A stretch of DNA of 39,340 bases from Opitutus sp. GAS368. GTDB taxonomy: Bacteria; Verrucomicrobiota; Verrucomicrobiia; Opitutales; Opitutaceae. Below the pieces are notes generated by a model. The model saw nothing but the letters and a program-made list of their open reading frames with translations. It was not told the origin of the DNA and did no database searches. Numbering within the stretch: the first letter of the stretch is position 1; every line of letters begins with the position of its first letter. Positions 26,797 to 36,150 of the stretch are shown one piece after another. A program made the position numbers and the translations under genes. The stretch is taken from the NCBI GenBank assembly GCA_945903465.1, contig CAMDOF010000059.1, positions 1 through 39,340 on the forward strand, given 5' to 3'.

Positions 26797-27867
26797 TCAG
26801 GGAGACGGTATGAGCGAGGGGCGGCGGATTTGGTGGGGGGAGAGGCCTTCGCGGGCGCTGATGAGAGCGCAGACCTTGGGGACGTACATGCGGGTCTCGG
26901 CGGGGAGGTGATCGGCGATGGCGGTGAAGGAGGTGGCGTGTTGTTGGGCGAGGGTGCGGCTGACTCGGCCCTCGCCGGCGTTGTAAGCGGCGAGCGCAAG
27001 CGCCCAGTTTCCGAATTTCCCGTGCAGGTAGCGGAGGTAACGAGCGGCGGCGTGCGCGGATTTTTCCGGGTGGGTGCGCTCGTCGGGCAGGAGCGTACTC
27101 AGCCCCATGGTTTTGGCGGTATCCGGCATGAATTGAAACAGGCCCTTGGCGCCGGTTGGGCTGCGGGCGTTCGGGTTGAGTGAGCTTTCGGCCTCGGCGA
27201 GCCACGCGAGTTCTGGTGGGATGCCTTCGGCGATGAAGGCGGCTTTGAGTTTGGGCATGAGGTTGGCGGCTTGTCGGGGCAAGGGCCGACCGCGTACGCG
27301 AGTGAGCCAGAGATCATAGTGGGGCACGGGCGGTAGGGTGCGGGTAACCGGCGGAGGGGGCTGGCTGGGCCGCGTAGGTGCTGCTGGGGTGGGCGGGAGG
27401 ACTGCCTGTTGAGCGCCGTCCAGTTCATCGAGCCGCGGTTCAAGCCAATCGGCGAGATCCTCGTAGCCCGGCACGAGACGCAGGGCGCTCAAGGCGGCCC
27501 GTCCCTCGGTTGCGTAGGTCGCAAGTTCGGCCAAGGAGTCGCCGGCAAGGGCGCGTTGGAAGCGTTGGCCAAAATCATCCCAGGCCGCGCGCGTGGGAAA
27601 TTCCACCTGGGCCAACAACTCGGGGGTGGCCAGTTGTTCGAAAAGCAGCCGGCCCGCTTGATAAAGGTCATCCCCCGTCTGAGCCGGTGGCGTGGTGGGC
27701 GGGGACGGGACCTCGGCGTTGGGCGCAGTTGGTCCGCTGGAAGTGGCGGCTGGACCGGGTGTGGCGAGGGCGAAGCCGATACTGCATACATTCACGTAAT
27801 ACGTTAAACGTATCCTTAAAAATGATACAAAATATCCTGGCGCTGGATGGGTGGGCCGAGGGCTCAT
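26797..27867 (-). CDS. Lytic transglycosylase, SLT domain
   Basis: Cleaves the glycan strands of peptidoglycan. In the 356-residue product the catalytic domain lies at about 205-330: AWLAEAESSLNPNARSPTGA contains the catalytic Glu (E227), followed by GLFQFMPDTAKTMGL and ALALAAYNAGEGRVSRTL, all typical of the SLT family. The middle is Pro/Ala-rich (residues 40-65 and 155-185) and likely a linker. The ATG at 27867 overlaps the upstream phosphatase stop (shared ATGA), which suggests coupling, yet no clean signal peptide is visible. A GTG at 27795 would omit an AT-rich stretch with a palindrome and could be the real start if that stretch is a promoter. Export is expected for this family, so the N-terminus needs a second look. 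Confidence 0.82.
   Translation of the reverse strand: MSPRPTHPAPGYFVSFLRIRLTYYVNVCSIGFALATPGPAATSSGPTAPNAEVPSPPTTPPAQTGDDLYQAGRLLFEQLATPELLAQVEFPTRAAWDDFGQRFQRALAGDSLAELATYATEGRAALSALRLVPGYEDLADWLEPRLDELDGAQQAVLPPTPAAPTRPSQPPPPVTRTLPPVPHYDLWLTRVRGRPLPRQAANLMPKLKAAFIAEGIPPELAWLAEAESSLNPNARSPTGAKGLFQFMPDTAKTMGLSTLLPDERTHPEKSAHAAARYLRYLHGKFGNWALALAAYNAGEGRVSRTLAQQHATSFTAIADHLPAETRMYVPKVCALISAREGLSPHQIRRPSLIPSP
27799..27813. promoter_or_regulatory. Palindrome ATACGTT-A-AACGTAT in an AT-rich island
   Basis: A perfect 7+1+7 inverted repeat, next to AT-rich sequence up to about 27840, in otherwise GC-rich DNA. It lies 4 bp upstream of the alternative GTG start of the transglycosylase gene. It looks like an operator or promoter element, but no regulator can be named. 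Confidence 0.45.
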
Positions 27868-29297
27868 GGTTGGAGCGCGCGGAGGACGGCGGCCTTGAGT
27901 TTCAGCTCAGGGTGCGAGCTCAATGGGGGTGGATTTTCACCGAGGTAGTTTTGGGGGTTTTTGGCGATCCAATCGGTGGTGACCAAGCGGTAGGAGCGCT
28001 CGGGTTGAATCGGACCGTTGGCGGCGGCGAGGAGATTTTCTCCGCCGCGGTCGGCGAAGGGAGTCGCGAGGCCTTGGTTGGCGCGGGCGAGTATTTTTAT
28101 TAAAGCGGCCCCGGTGATCGTGGCGGTGAAAAGCGGTCCGTCGAAGCGGACGCAGGCATCGAAAGCGAAACGCGTGACAGGGCCGGCGGGCAAGCCTGCG
28201 CCGAAGGTAGTGGCGCCGATGAAGGCGACGTCGGCGGTGGCAGCGCGGCGAGCGGCTTCGACGGCAAACGCGGCGGCGGCGGCGGGGCTCAGGGTCTGCG
28301 GGGTGTGGCCGACGACGGTGGTTTCCTCTGAGGTCAGGTGGAGGGTGAGTGTAGCGTGGATGAGTTTTTCGATTTCGGGATCAGTGGGATCGGCGGCTTG
28401 GACGGGAAGTTGTTCGACGTCCCAACGCAGGTCGCCCTCGAGGTAGCGGAGGCGGGCGATGGAGATGACCTCGAGCCAGCTGCCGGAGTGAAAATAGGTT
28501 GTCTGTTCGGTGCGGTGGATAAAACGCAGGTGGTCATGGGCGCCGGCGAAGAGGGTGTGAGGGGGTACGATGGGGAGGATGGCGCGGTCAGCGCGGAGGC
28601 CGGCGTGGCTGAGGATGATGGGCAAAACGCTTGGCCGCGGTGGCGAGGGGGTGGTTCCGATCGTGGAGTGGAGGTTGGGCGGCGGCGGGGCGGGTGGGCG
28701 GGTGAAAATTTGAGGGAAGTTTTCGCGGGCCCAAGTGACAGGGTCGGCGAGATCGAGTTGGGGGCGGATCGCGAGACGGAACGTGGCGAGTCGATCGGTG
28801 GTGACGCCGACGATGATGGCCTGGTGGGAGCCGAGCGCGAGATGGAGAGAGGCGGGGGCGTAGGCTTGGCGGGTGGCGGGATGGCGCAGGTTGCCGGTGA
28901 GTACCTTTACGCCAGTGGCCTCGATGCGGTGGATGGTCTCGGCGACATCGTAGAATTCGGGTTCATGGTTACCGAAGTTGAGGATGGTGGGGGCGCGGCG
29001 GGCCAGGGCGGCGTAAAGGGCGAAGTCGATGGCGCCAGCCGAGCGTCGGGCGATGACGTTACCGTATTCGAGTGAGTCGCCGTTGATGAGGATGGCGAGA
29101 GGGGTGCGAGGATTTTCGGAGAGGAGTCGATCGATGTGCGCGATGAGTTGGGGGTAACGCTCGTAGGCGGAATGCTGATCACCGACGACGACGAGGACGG
29201 CTTCGGGAAGAGGTACTCCGGGGGTGGTGGTGGCTGCGAGAATGGACGTGGTGGTCGTGAGGATCGAAGCGAGGAGCGGGGTGAAAAGACGGAGCAT
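27864..29297 (-). CDS. Exported 5'-nucleotidase-like metallophosphatase
   Basis: A 477-residue protein with a Sec-type leader (MLRLFTPLLASILTTTTSILA). The N-terminal part is a calcineurin-like phosphoesterase with degenerate but recognisable metal motifs: GDQHS (39-43), INGDSLEYGN (72-80), FGNHE (108-112), LSHAG and AGAHDH. The C-terminal part resembles the 5'-nucleotidase substrate domain (VGHTPQTLSPAAAAAFA and RFAFDACVRFDGPLFTATITGAAL). First-motif spacing differs from the classic DxHG, so activity is likely but the substrate is uncertain (nucleotides, UDP-sugars or another phosphoester). It overlaps the transglycosylase start by 4 bp. A Pro-rich loop (PPAPPPP) lies near residue 200. Confidence 0.82.
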   Translation of the reverse strand: MLRLFTPLLASILTTTTSILAATTTPGVPLPEAVLVVVGDQHSAYERYPQLIAHIDRLLSENPRTPLAILINGDSLEYGNVIARRSAGAIDFALYAALARRAPTILNFGNHEPEFYDVAETIHRIEATGVKVLTGNLRHPATRQAYAPASLHLALGSHQAIIVGVTTDRLATFRLAIRPQLDLADPVTWARENFPQIFTRPPAPPPPNLHSTIGTTPSPPRPSVLPIILSHAGLRADRAILPIVPPHTLFAGAHDHLRFIHRTEQTTYFHSGSWLEVISIARLRYLEGDLRWDVEQLPVQAADPTDPEIEKLIHATLTLHLTSEETTVVGHTPQTLSPAAAAAFAVEAARRAATADVAFIGATTFGAGLPAGPVTRFAFDACVRFDGPLFTATITGAALIKILARANQGLATPFADRGGENLLAAANGPIQPERSYRLVTTDWIAKNPQNYLGENPPPLSSHPELKLKAAVLRALQP

Positions 29298-29601
29298 GGC
29301 GGGCGGATTCGTGGTGAAGCAGCGAGGGGAGGAACGCTGATCATCGAAGGTGAAAAGTCGATGAGCGCATGGGGATTGCCCGATCCAAGGGTTTAAGCGG
29401 ACGGGTTGAGGTCGTGCCGTGCGCCCGACCGTAGGTTGTGCGGCGGGTTGTCCGCCGGGTGAGCGGTACGCCGCGAGAAGCTGAGCTGATCGAGGTCGAA
29501 GTGGCGCCGACCGGACGCCCTCTGCAGAGGAGCCCTTCTCTCCGAGGTACGCCGTTGCCCTAAGTTAACGGAACCATTATGCGTGGGGTGGCGTCTTCGG
29601 T
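29298..29601. other. Spacer between the phosphatase and giant protein genes
   Basis: About 304 bp with no supported gene. It holds a perfect 12-bp palindrome CCTCTGCAGAGG (29519-29530) and a short stem GGCGG/CCGCC near 29444, but no T run that would make a convincing terminator for the giant gene. The promoter of the phosphatase gene must lie at its left end. Confidence 0.45.
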
Positions 29602-30402
29602 TCAGGGGATTTCGTACACCTCGATGAGGGCGGCGCCGGTGGTCGCGCCCACGCCCGAGACTTGGACGGTGTAGGCATCTGGGGCGAGCGCGACGAGGAT
29701 GGCCGCGTCCTTGGAATTAGAGAGGAGGGGAAAGGCGCCGACCTGATTGAAAGCTTGGTTGAGCTGGGTGGTGCCGCCCCAGTTGTCGTTGGCGCCGACT
29801 TGAGTGGGGCCGCGGAAAAGGGTGAGCTGGGGATCGCCGACGACATCGGGTACGCCGAAGTTCCCCAGGGATGGGCCGATGGCGCGGATGAGGACGGCGC
29901 GTGAGCTGGAGCCGCCGATGACAAAGCCGATGGTCACGCCGGTGCCGAGTTGTTTGAGGACGGAAACGTTGATGAGGCGCGGGGTACTGGAGGTGAAGGC
30001 GGTGGAAGGAGTCGCATCGTAGAGTTCAGCGATGACGATGCCCGCGCCGGTGCCGGATATTTTCGCGGAATTATCGCCGCTGGAAAGGTTGGGCAGGTAG
30101 ATGGCCGCATCGCGGGAGGCCGGGCTGCTGAAGGGAAAAGCGCCGACCTGGCCCATGGCGTTGGTGATGGCGATGGTACCGCCCCAGTTATCATTTTCAC
30201 CGACCTTGTTTGAGCCGGTGAAGAACTCGAGTTTGGGATCAGCGAGGACGCCGGTGATGCCGAGGGGAATGAGGGCTGGTCCCGCGGCGCGGACGAGGAG
30301 GGCTTTACCGCCGCTGGTACCGGCGCCGCCGACGATGACGCCGAACGTGAAATTATCGGCGGCGGAAGAGAGGGTGGTGAGGATCGAGAGATTGATCAAT
30401 CG
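29602..30402 (-). repeat. Duplicated C-terminal module of the giant protein
   Basis: Two similar modules of about 141 and 125 residues, 29980-30402 and 29602-29979. Both begin RLIN followed by a short hydrophobic strand (LSILTTL, VSVLKQL), then share FGVIVGG/GFVIGG, RAAGPALIPLGI/RAIGPSLGNFGV, DPKLEFF/DPQLTLF, NDNWGGT, and VGAFPFSS/VGAFPLLS. The second ends the protein with LIEVYEIP. A sorting, anchoring or binding role is possible. Confidence 0.7.
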
Positions 30403-33400
30403 GCCGGGATCGGCGAGATTGGGGAAGGCGACGGCGGCGGTTTCGCTGGTGGTGGTGCCGTTCGCGTTGGTGATTTGGACGGCGTAATTGCCGAGATGAG
30501 TGAGGTTGAGGGCGCTGATGGTATAGACCGGGCTATAGGCTCCGGCGATGGGCGTGCCGTCCTTGAACCATTGATACACGGCACCGGTGGTATTTTTAGC
30601 GGCGACCTTCAGGGTGAGGGTTTCGCCGAGGATGGCGGAAAGTGCGACGGGAGGGGAGATGATGACGGGAGCTGGGGTGGTATCGACGAACGTGAACGCG
30701 ATCATGGAGCCGCTATCGCCGACGGCAACGAGGGTGGTTGGGCTGGCGGCGAGCCCGCGGATGGTTTTGTCGGCGGGGAGTGCGGCAATCGACCAGCTGA
30801 TTCCGTCGAGTGAGATCAGTAAGGTCCCCTGGGTACCGCCTGAGGCTACGAAACCGATGGGGGTGCGGGTGATGGCGCCGAGATTTTCGGCGACGCCTGA
30901 TTCGCGAATTTGCCAGGTGAGGCCGTCGAGAGAGTTGAGAATGACGCCGCTATTACCGAGGGCGATGAAGCCAACGTCTTCCCAATAGTTGATGGCGAGG
31001 AGAGGGGTGGTCACGCCGCTGGAGGCGAGGGTCCAGGTGCTGCCGTCGGTGGAATAGCGGATAGAGCCGTTATCACCGACCACGACGAAGCGATTGTTGC
31101 CGTAGGCCGCGGCGCGTTGGGCGGAACCGAGTGCGGTGATGCGTTGGGTCCAAGTTGAGCCGTTGGTGGAGGCGTAGATCGCTTGACCGGAAGTGGCGGC
31201 AACGAAGAGGTTGGGACTGGCGGCAATGCAGGTGAAGGCGGCGACGACATTTGACGTACCGGGGGCCCACGTGGAGCCGTCGGACGAGGTAAAGATGGCG
31301 GAGTTTGGGCCGACGGCGACGTAGCGTTGCTGGCCGTAGGCGACGGCGCTGAGGGAGGTGAAAGCGGGGTTGGAGTTGGCGCGGGTCCAGGTGATGCCGT
31401 CGATGGAAGTTTGGATGGGGACGAGCGCGGCGCGGGTGATGGGGTCGGCATTGGCGCCGACGGTGATCCAGCGACCTCCGGCGTAGAGGACGGCCTGTTT
31501 GGCTTCAGCGTTGCCTTGAAATAGCCGCCGCCATGCGCTGGCGGAGCTGGCGGTATAAACCTCGCCGCCGCGACCGCCGAGAAGGGCGGAGTTATTTTGG
31601 CTGGCGAGAAAGAGAATGCCGGTGTTATTGCCGCTGAGGGAAGCGGTGGTCCAAGCGGCTCCGTTGGGTGAGGTGAGGAGGATACCGTTGTCCCCGCCGA
31701 CCATGAAAGCGTCCATAAGAAAGGAGGCGCCGTACAGATTGGCGGTCGTGCCGGAGGTGGCGCGGGTCCAGGTTATACCGTTGGGCGAGGTGATAATGAC
31801 ACCGCCGGCGCCGGCGGCGACAAATGTGCCGTTGGCAAACGTGACGACTCGCAAGTCTGTGGTGATGCCACTGGTACGCTCGGTCCAAGTCAGTCCATCG
31901 GGGGAGGTGATGATCCGACCGGATGCGGCGACGGCGACGACAAGACCTTGGCCGAACACGGCGGAGTAGATGGATTGGGAGATACCGCTGGGAGCGCGGG
32001 GCCAATTGATGCCATCGGTTGACGTGACAATGGTACCGCCGGTGCCGAGCCCGATCCATTTTTCGGTAGCGTAGAGAACGGTGTTGAGATTGGCGGAGTC
32101 GAGGACGCCGGTCAGGAAGGGGGTCCACGCATAGCCATCGCGGGAAGTCCAGAGGCCGCCGATATCTTCTTTTGTGGCGCCATCGAGATCGGTCGTGGCG
32201 ATGACGAAGCGGCCGTTGGCGTAGGCGATGGCGTTGAGTTGCTGGGTGGTAGGGAAATCGATGGGAGTAAAAACACCGGCGTCATCAAGGGTGAGGAGGG
32301 AGCCGCCGCCGCCGACGATCCACCATTTGTCGTCAGTGCGGGTGGCGCCGAGCAGATTGTTGCCGTTCGGTGTGGGGTTGAGCCAGCGCCAGTTATCGAG
32401 TGCAGCGACGGCGGGGTAACTGGCGGAGACGACGCTGGCGCCGCTGGCATCGATGCCGCGAACGGTGAGCAAGTAGTTGCCGATGGTCGGCGGTGTCCAG
32501 CTTAAGGCTCCGGCCGAACCGGTGAGTTCGCTTACCTTTGAGCCGTTGGCATAAAGCTCGAGTTTGACGAAGCCAACGCCTCCGGCGGACAGCACGTTTT
32601 TTCTACCGACGGCGACCTTGATGGCATCGGCCTCGAGCCGAAGCGTGGGGGCGGAGAGGGCGCGGGTGGAGCTGGGGGGGGTTGACGTTGAGTAGATGAG
32701 GCCGCCGGAGCCAACTGCGACGAGGGTGCGATCGTTGATCGCGACACTGCGGAAACTCGCACTGGTGGTCGTGGTGAGGACCACGCTGGACCACGTCTGT
32801 GAATTCTCAGCGAATTCTATGCTCCCGTTGGCGCCGCCTGTGATCATGAGGCCTCCAGCTGAAATCATTCGGTAGGAAGCGGTGTTGGTGACGTTAACAC
32901 CTGTAGCCCGGGACCAGACGATCCCATCTGGGGATGTGTAAATGACGTTAAAGCCGCGGACGAGCCAGCCGCCGTCGTGGTAGACGACGCTGTTGAATGA
33001 GTTGGTGGTTGCGAGGCTTCGATTGATCCACGTGACGCCATCTGGGGAAGTGAATAGGCGGCCGCTGTCACCGATCGCAACAAACAGGCCGTCAGCATAG
33101 GCGACGGAGCGAAACGAGGTGGTGATGCCGGTGGCGGCGCTAGGGATCCAGCTGCTCCCGTCGACGGATGAGTAGATGGTGCCGCTGTCGCCCACGGTGA
33201 CAAAACGACCGGCGCCGTGCGTGATACCCCAAAACTGTGCGAGCCCCGTGTCGACAGCGACGGTCGTCCAGTTTACGCCGTTTTCTGAATACGCGGCGAG
33301 GCCCTTTTGCGTGGTATTGGAAAAACGATAGCCGGAAACAACATAACGTGAGCCGTTATGGGCGACGCCCGTGAGACTGATGCCAGTGGGAAATGTCGCG

Positions 33401-35727
33401 GTGGCCCAGGTGATTCCGTCGGGCGAGGTAAGAACCGTGTTGTTGATGCCGACGGCGACGAATTTGCCACCAGCAAAAATCACGTCGTAGAGCAGATTCG
33501 GCGTCCGGCCGGCGGCTCGTTGGGTCCAGTCGATCAAAGAATCTTCGACTTTTACGGTGATGGTCGTGGTGGCGATGCCGCCTCTGCCGTCTTGAGCGGA
33601 GACGCGGAGAGGGTAGGTACCGCCCTTGGAGAAGCGGCGAGTGATGGTGGCGAGATTTGGGAGGAGGGCGCCGTCGCCAAAATCCCAGCGGAAAGAAATC
33701 GGATCGTTATCGGGGTCAGTCGCGCTGGCGCTGAAGAGGATGTTCGTACGCGCGGCGAGCGGGCCATTAGGTGCGCTCGCTAGTAAGACGGGGTTGCGGT
33801 TGCCATCGGTGGCGCCGAAGGCGATTTGTACGTCGATGTATTCGTTGGGGGCGGCACCACCGACGGCGATGGGTTTGATGGTGATACCAGCGTCGGGATC
33901 GACGAACGATTCGCCGATGCGTAAGGGAGCGTCGTTGGCGCCGGCGGCGGAGCCCGGGGTCGCGTCGAGGAGATAGCTCCCTTGGCCGGTGGTGAATTTG
34001 GGGGATTTTTCTGCGCCCCAATGGAGCAAGACGCCGTTGCGAAATCGATCGAGTTGCGCGGCGTTAAACGACGTGGGCGCCACCTGGCGGTGCTCGACCC
34101 AGTACTCGTAGCCGAGCTCGGTGGCGGCGATTTTTAATCCACGGATACCGGAAGCGGCCTTGTCGTCGTGGCGGGCGATGCGATAGGTGCCGGCTTGCGT
34201 GACGGTGGTGATCGCGGAACCGTCGAGATAGCCGAGTTTCGATTTTTGCGAGACGTTGAAATGGCTGGCGTTGCCGCTGTTCCCCATGACGTCGAAGGGG
34301 TCGCCGTATTCGACGTGGGCACCGGCGCCCACGGGTGAAGTGCCGGTGGGCAGCCAGTAATGAGAGTGAGCGAGGCTTTGGGTATGACCCAATTCGTGGG
34401 AGACCGTGTTACCGACGGTGTTGTTGAGCCCGACGCGAGGTCCGCCCAGCTGGGCGACGCCGCCGTAAAGGTAGGTGGAGATTTTTTTATGGAGGATAAG
34501 GTAGCGATCGAATTTATCGGGGTCCCAGGTGCCGGCACCGCCGTTGGTGGCATCGTAGGCTTTCGCGGCGTCACGCGTCGCGGTGTAGAGTTCAGTGTTG
34601 GTGGAGCCGGAAGTCTCGTAATAGGCTTTAGTCTTGGGCATCCGGAGGACGGCGGGTAAAATGGTTGAGCTGAAGGTGGTTTTATCTTGGGCGTTGGCGG
34701 CGAAGTACGTGCTGGTGTTGTTACCGCCGGCGAGAATCTCGGCGTCGGTGAACGCCGCACCGGGATCGTCCGCAAAGTCGATTTTGAGCCAGAGGAGGCG
34801 TTTGGTGCCGTTAATCCAACTGGCGGGCGAGGTGACCTCGGCGCTGGGTGGGGTGGGGAGCGTTGTGCGGGACGGTGCGCCTGAGTGCATCGCGACAACC
34901 TGCGGACCGATGCCGGATTCAGCGGCGATGAGTTGCGTGGCGAGAGTTTCGAGGGCGGCGGGGTCGGTTAAAATGAGGAGTGCTTCGCCGATGAAGACGG
35001 CGGTTTGTTCGGAGGTGAGTTGGCGAAAAGATTTTTCCGAGTCGTCGAGGGCTCGGTAGGGTGTTTCGGTGAGGGCGGCGGAGTCATCGAGAGCGATGCC
35101 ATGGAGAGGGATGTCCAGCTTGGTGGCTTGGTGCTCGCGCCGGCCGAAAACGAAGGCGCGGTGGGTTTTGTCGCCGAGCCGTGCGATGCGCTCGATGCGG
35201 GCCTCAGCTCCGAGATGGGAGATGCTGACCTCGAAATCGCCGCGGGCGTCGAAGTGCTGTTCGAGGAGTGCATTAACGCTTGGGGGCAACTCGAGGCGCA
35301 GGCCGACGGGCACGGCCAAGGCGAGGGCTCGCTCGGGGTCAGTCTCGATGAGGTATTTGACGGCTTCGCGGCGGGAGAGGGCCAAGGCGTGGCCGGTGGA
35401 CGCGAGAGCGGTTTGATGGGCTGGGTCGGCGCGGCGCCAAGCGGTCAGCCAATCGGTGAAGGCGGTGGTCTTAGCAAGAGCGGCGGTGCGCTGGGAGCGG
35501 GCGGCGAGGGCGCGGGCGGTTTTGACGTCGGGTGGCGTATTATCTGGCGTGCAGATGGCGGGATCGGCGGGGTTTGCGGAGCCGGGTGAAGGCGTGGTCA
35601 GCAGCGGGAGCGGGGTGGGGGCGTGCGCTGGGCGCGAAGCTTCGGGTGGGGTTGATCCGCGCTGCGAAAGAAGGATAAACGCGGCGGTGAGGAGGAGCCG
35701 TGCGGAAAGGCGAAAGCGTGAGTTCAT
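29602..35727 (-). CDS. Giant exported metzincin-like protease with PKD, Ig-like and propeller repeats
   Basis: A product of about 2041 residues from the ATG at 35727 (GTG 35748 is an alternative). A Sec-type leader (RLLLTAAFILLSQRG) is followed by an N-terminal domain of unknown type. The zinc site is HELGHTQSLAH (H444, E445, H448, H454) with the Met-turn in DPFDVMGNSG (M481), matching metzincins and best resembling gametolysin-like M11 peptidases. A PKD domain lies at about 646-731 (DPDNDPISFRWDFGDG). Seven repeats of about 40 residues (733-1015), an Ig-like segment (1023-1109) and fourteen more repeats (1110-1683) follow, then an Ig domain (1686-1772, YQWFKDGTPIAG) and a duplicated C-terminal module (1776-2041). 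Likely a secreted or surface protease acting on polymers or other proteins. The substrate is unknown. Confidence 0.85.
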   Translation of the reverse strand: MNSRFRLSARLLLTAAFILLSQRGSTPPEASRPAHAPTPLPLLTTPSPGSANPADPAICTPDNTPPDVKTARALAARSQRTAALAKTTAFTDWLTAWRRADPAHQTALASTGHALALSRREAVKYLIETDPERALALAVPVGLRLELPPSVNALLEQHFDARGDFEVSISHLGAEARIERIARLGDKTHRAFVFGRREHQATKLDIPLHGIALDDSAALTETPYRALDDSEKSFRQLTSEQTAVFIGEALLILTDPAALETLATQLIAAESGIGPQVVAMHSGAPSRTTLPTPPSAEVTSPASWINGTKRLLWLKIDFADDPGAAFTDAEILAGGNNTSTYFAANAQDKTTFSSTILPAVLRMPKTKAYYETSGSTNTELYTATRDAAKAYDATNGGAGTWDPDKFDRYLILHKKISTYLYGGVAQLGGPRVGLNNTVGNTVSHELGHTQSLAHSHYWLPTGTSPVGAGAHVEYGDPFDVMGNSGNASHFNVSQKSKLGYLDGSAITTVTQAGTYRIARHDDKAASGIRGLKIAATELGYEYWVEHRQVAPTSFNAAQLDRFRNGVLLHWGAEKSPKFTTGQGSYLLDATPGSAAGANDAPLRIGESFVDPDAGITIKPIAVGGAAPNEYIDVQIAFGATDGNRNPVLLASAPNGPLAARTNILFSASATDPDNDPISFRWDFGDGALLPNLATITRRFSKGGTYPLRVSAQDGRGGIATTTITVKVEDSLIDWTQRAAGRTPNLLYDVIFAGGKFVAVGINNTVLTSPDGITWATATFPTGISLTGVAHNGSRYVVSGYRFSNTTQKGLAAYSENGVNWTTVAVDTGLAQFWGITHGAGRFVTVGDSGTIYSSVDGSSWIPSAATGITTSFRSVAYADGLFVAIGDSGRLFTSPDGVTWINRSLATTNSFNSVVYHDGGWLVRGFNVIYTSPDGIVWSRATGVNVTNTASYRMISAGGLMITGGANGSIEFAENSQTWSSVVLTTTTSASFRSVAINDRTLVAVGSGGLIYSTSTPPSSTRALSAPTLRLEADAIKVAVGRKNVLSAGGVGFVKLELYANGSKVSELTGSAGALSWTPPTIGNYLLTVRGIDASGASVVSASYPAVAALDNWRWLNPTPNGNNLLGATRTDDKWWIVGGGGSLLTLDDAGVFTPIDFPTTQQLNAIAYANGRFVIATTDLDGATKEDIGGLWTSRDGYAWTPFLTGVLDSANLNTVLYATEKWIGLGTGGTIVTSTDGINWPRAPSGISQSIYSAVFGQGLVVAVAASGRIITSPDGLTWTERTSGITTDLRVVTFANGTFVAAGAGGVIITSPNGITWTRATSGTTANLYGASFLMDAFMVGGDNGILLTSPNGAAWTTASLSGNNTGILFLASQNNSALLGGRGGEVYTASSASAWRRLFQGNAEAKQAVLYAGGRWITVGANADPITRAALVPIQTSIDGITWTRANSNPAFTSLSAVAYGQQRYVAVGPNSAIFTSSDGSTWAPGTSNVVAAFTCIAASPNLFVAATSGQAIYASTNGSTWTQRITALGSAQRAAAYGNNRFVVVGDNGSIRYSTDGSTWTLASSGVTTPLLAINYWEDVGFIALGNSGVILNSLDGLTWQIRESGVAENLGAITRTPIGFVASGGTQGTLLISLDGISWSIAALPADKTIRGLAASPTTLVAVGDSGSMIAFTFVDTTPAPVIISPPVALSAILGETLTLKVAAKNTTGAVYQWFKDGTPIAGAYSPVYTISALNLTHLGNYAVQITNANGTTTSETAAVAFPNLADPGRLINLSILTTLSSAADNFTFGVIVGGAGTSGGKALLVRAAGPALIPLGITGVLADPKLEFFTGSNKVGENDNWGGTIAITNAMGQVGAFPFSSPASRDAAIYLPNLSSGDNSAKISGTGAGIVIAELYDATPSTAFTSSTPRLINVSVLKQLGTGVTIGFVIGGSSSRAVLIRAIGPSLGNFGVPDVVGDPQLTLFRGPTQVGANDNWGGTTQLNQAFNQVGAFPLLSNSKDAAILVALAPDAYTVQVSGVGATTGAALIEVYEIP
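30690..33531 (-). repeat. 21 propeller-type repeats in the giant protein (7 + 14)
   Basis: Units of about 40 residues with the pattern VAYxxGxFVAVGxxGxIxTSxDGxTW. I count 7 in 32685-33531 and 14 in 30690-32400, separated by an Ig-like segment. Clear examples are FVAIGDSGRLFTSPDGVTW and FVVVGDNGSIRYSTDGSTW. The count suggests three seven-bladed beta propellers, one before and two after the Ig-like segment. Unit borders are by eye. Confidence 0.65.
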
Positions 35728-36150
35728 TGTAGGGGAGTGGGTTCGCACAGCGAGAGGTCCTTACTTCGATAAAAATCCTGAGCGTGACTGGCAGGGAGAG
35801 GAAATGAGGCCATAACCCGTGGACGGCAACGCTGGGTGCAGCGCGTCACACGATTTCCGAAAGATTTTTTCAGGAAAAATGCGGCGGACAGGTCGCGTGA
35901 GCCAGTTGAGCTGTCTTGGTTTGGGTATGGGAACAAAGCAACCGTCTCGAGGAAGAAAAAATGGGGGGGCAAAAAATCGCAAGATCTCGCGACAGGATTT
36001 TTTATCGATCGTTTTTTGCCAAACTGCCTGGGGTACTCTCTACGTACCGGGCCCGTCTCTGCGGTGAGAGGCGGCGGGGGGGACTGAACAAGCGACCCCG
36101 TCCCTTCGGCGCTCAACTGCTCCGCAGCTGCGATTGAACCAATCTGGCGC

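Noticed and set aside
28338..29075. 245-codon plus-strand frame opposite the phosphatase gene
   Set aside because: Composed mainly of Gly, Glu, Val and Asp from GC-skewed antisense; the minus strand has the metallophosphatase motifs.
29519..29530. Palindrome CCTCTGCAGAGG
   Set aside because: Short, with no promoter-like or repeat context; can occur by chance in GC-rich DNA.
34134..34898. 254-codon minus-strand frame within the giant gene
   Set aside because: Ser/Pro/Thr-rich shadow; the giant frame has the HExxH and Met-turn motifs in the same DNA.
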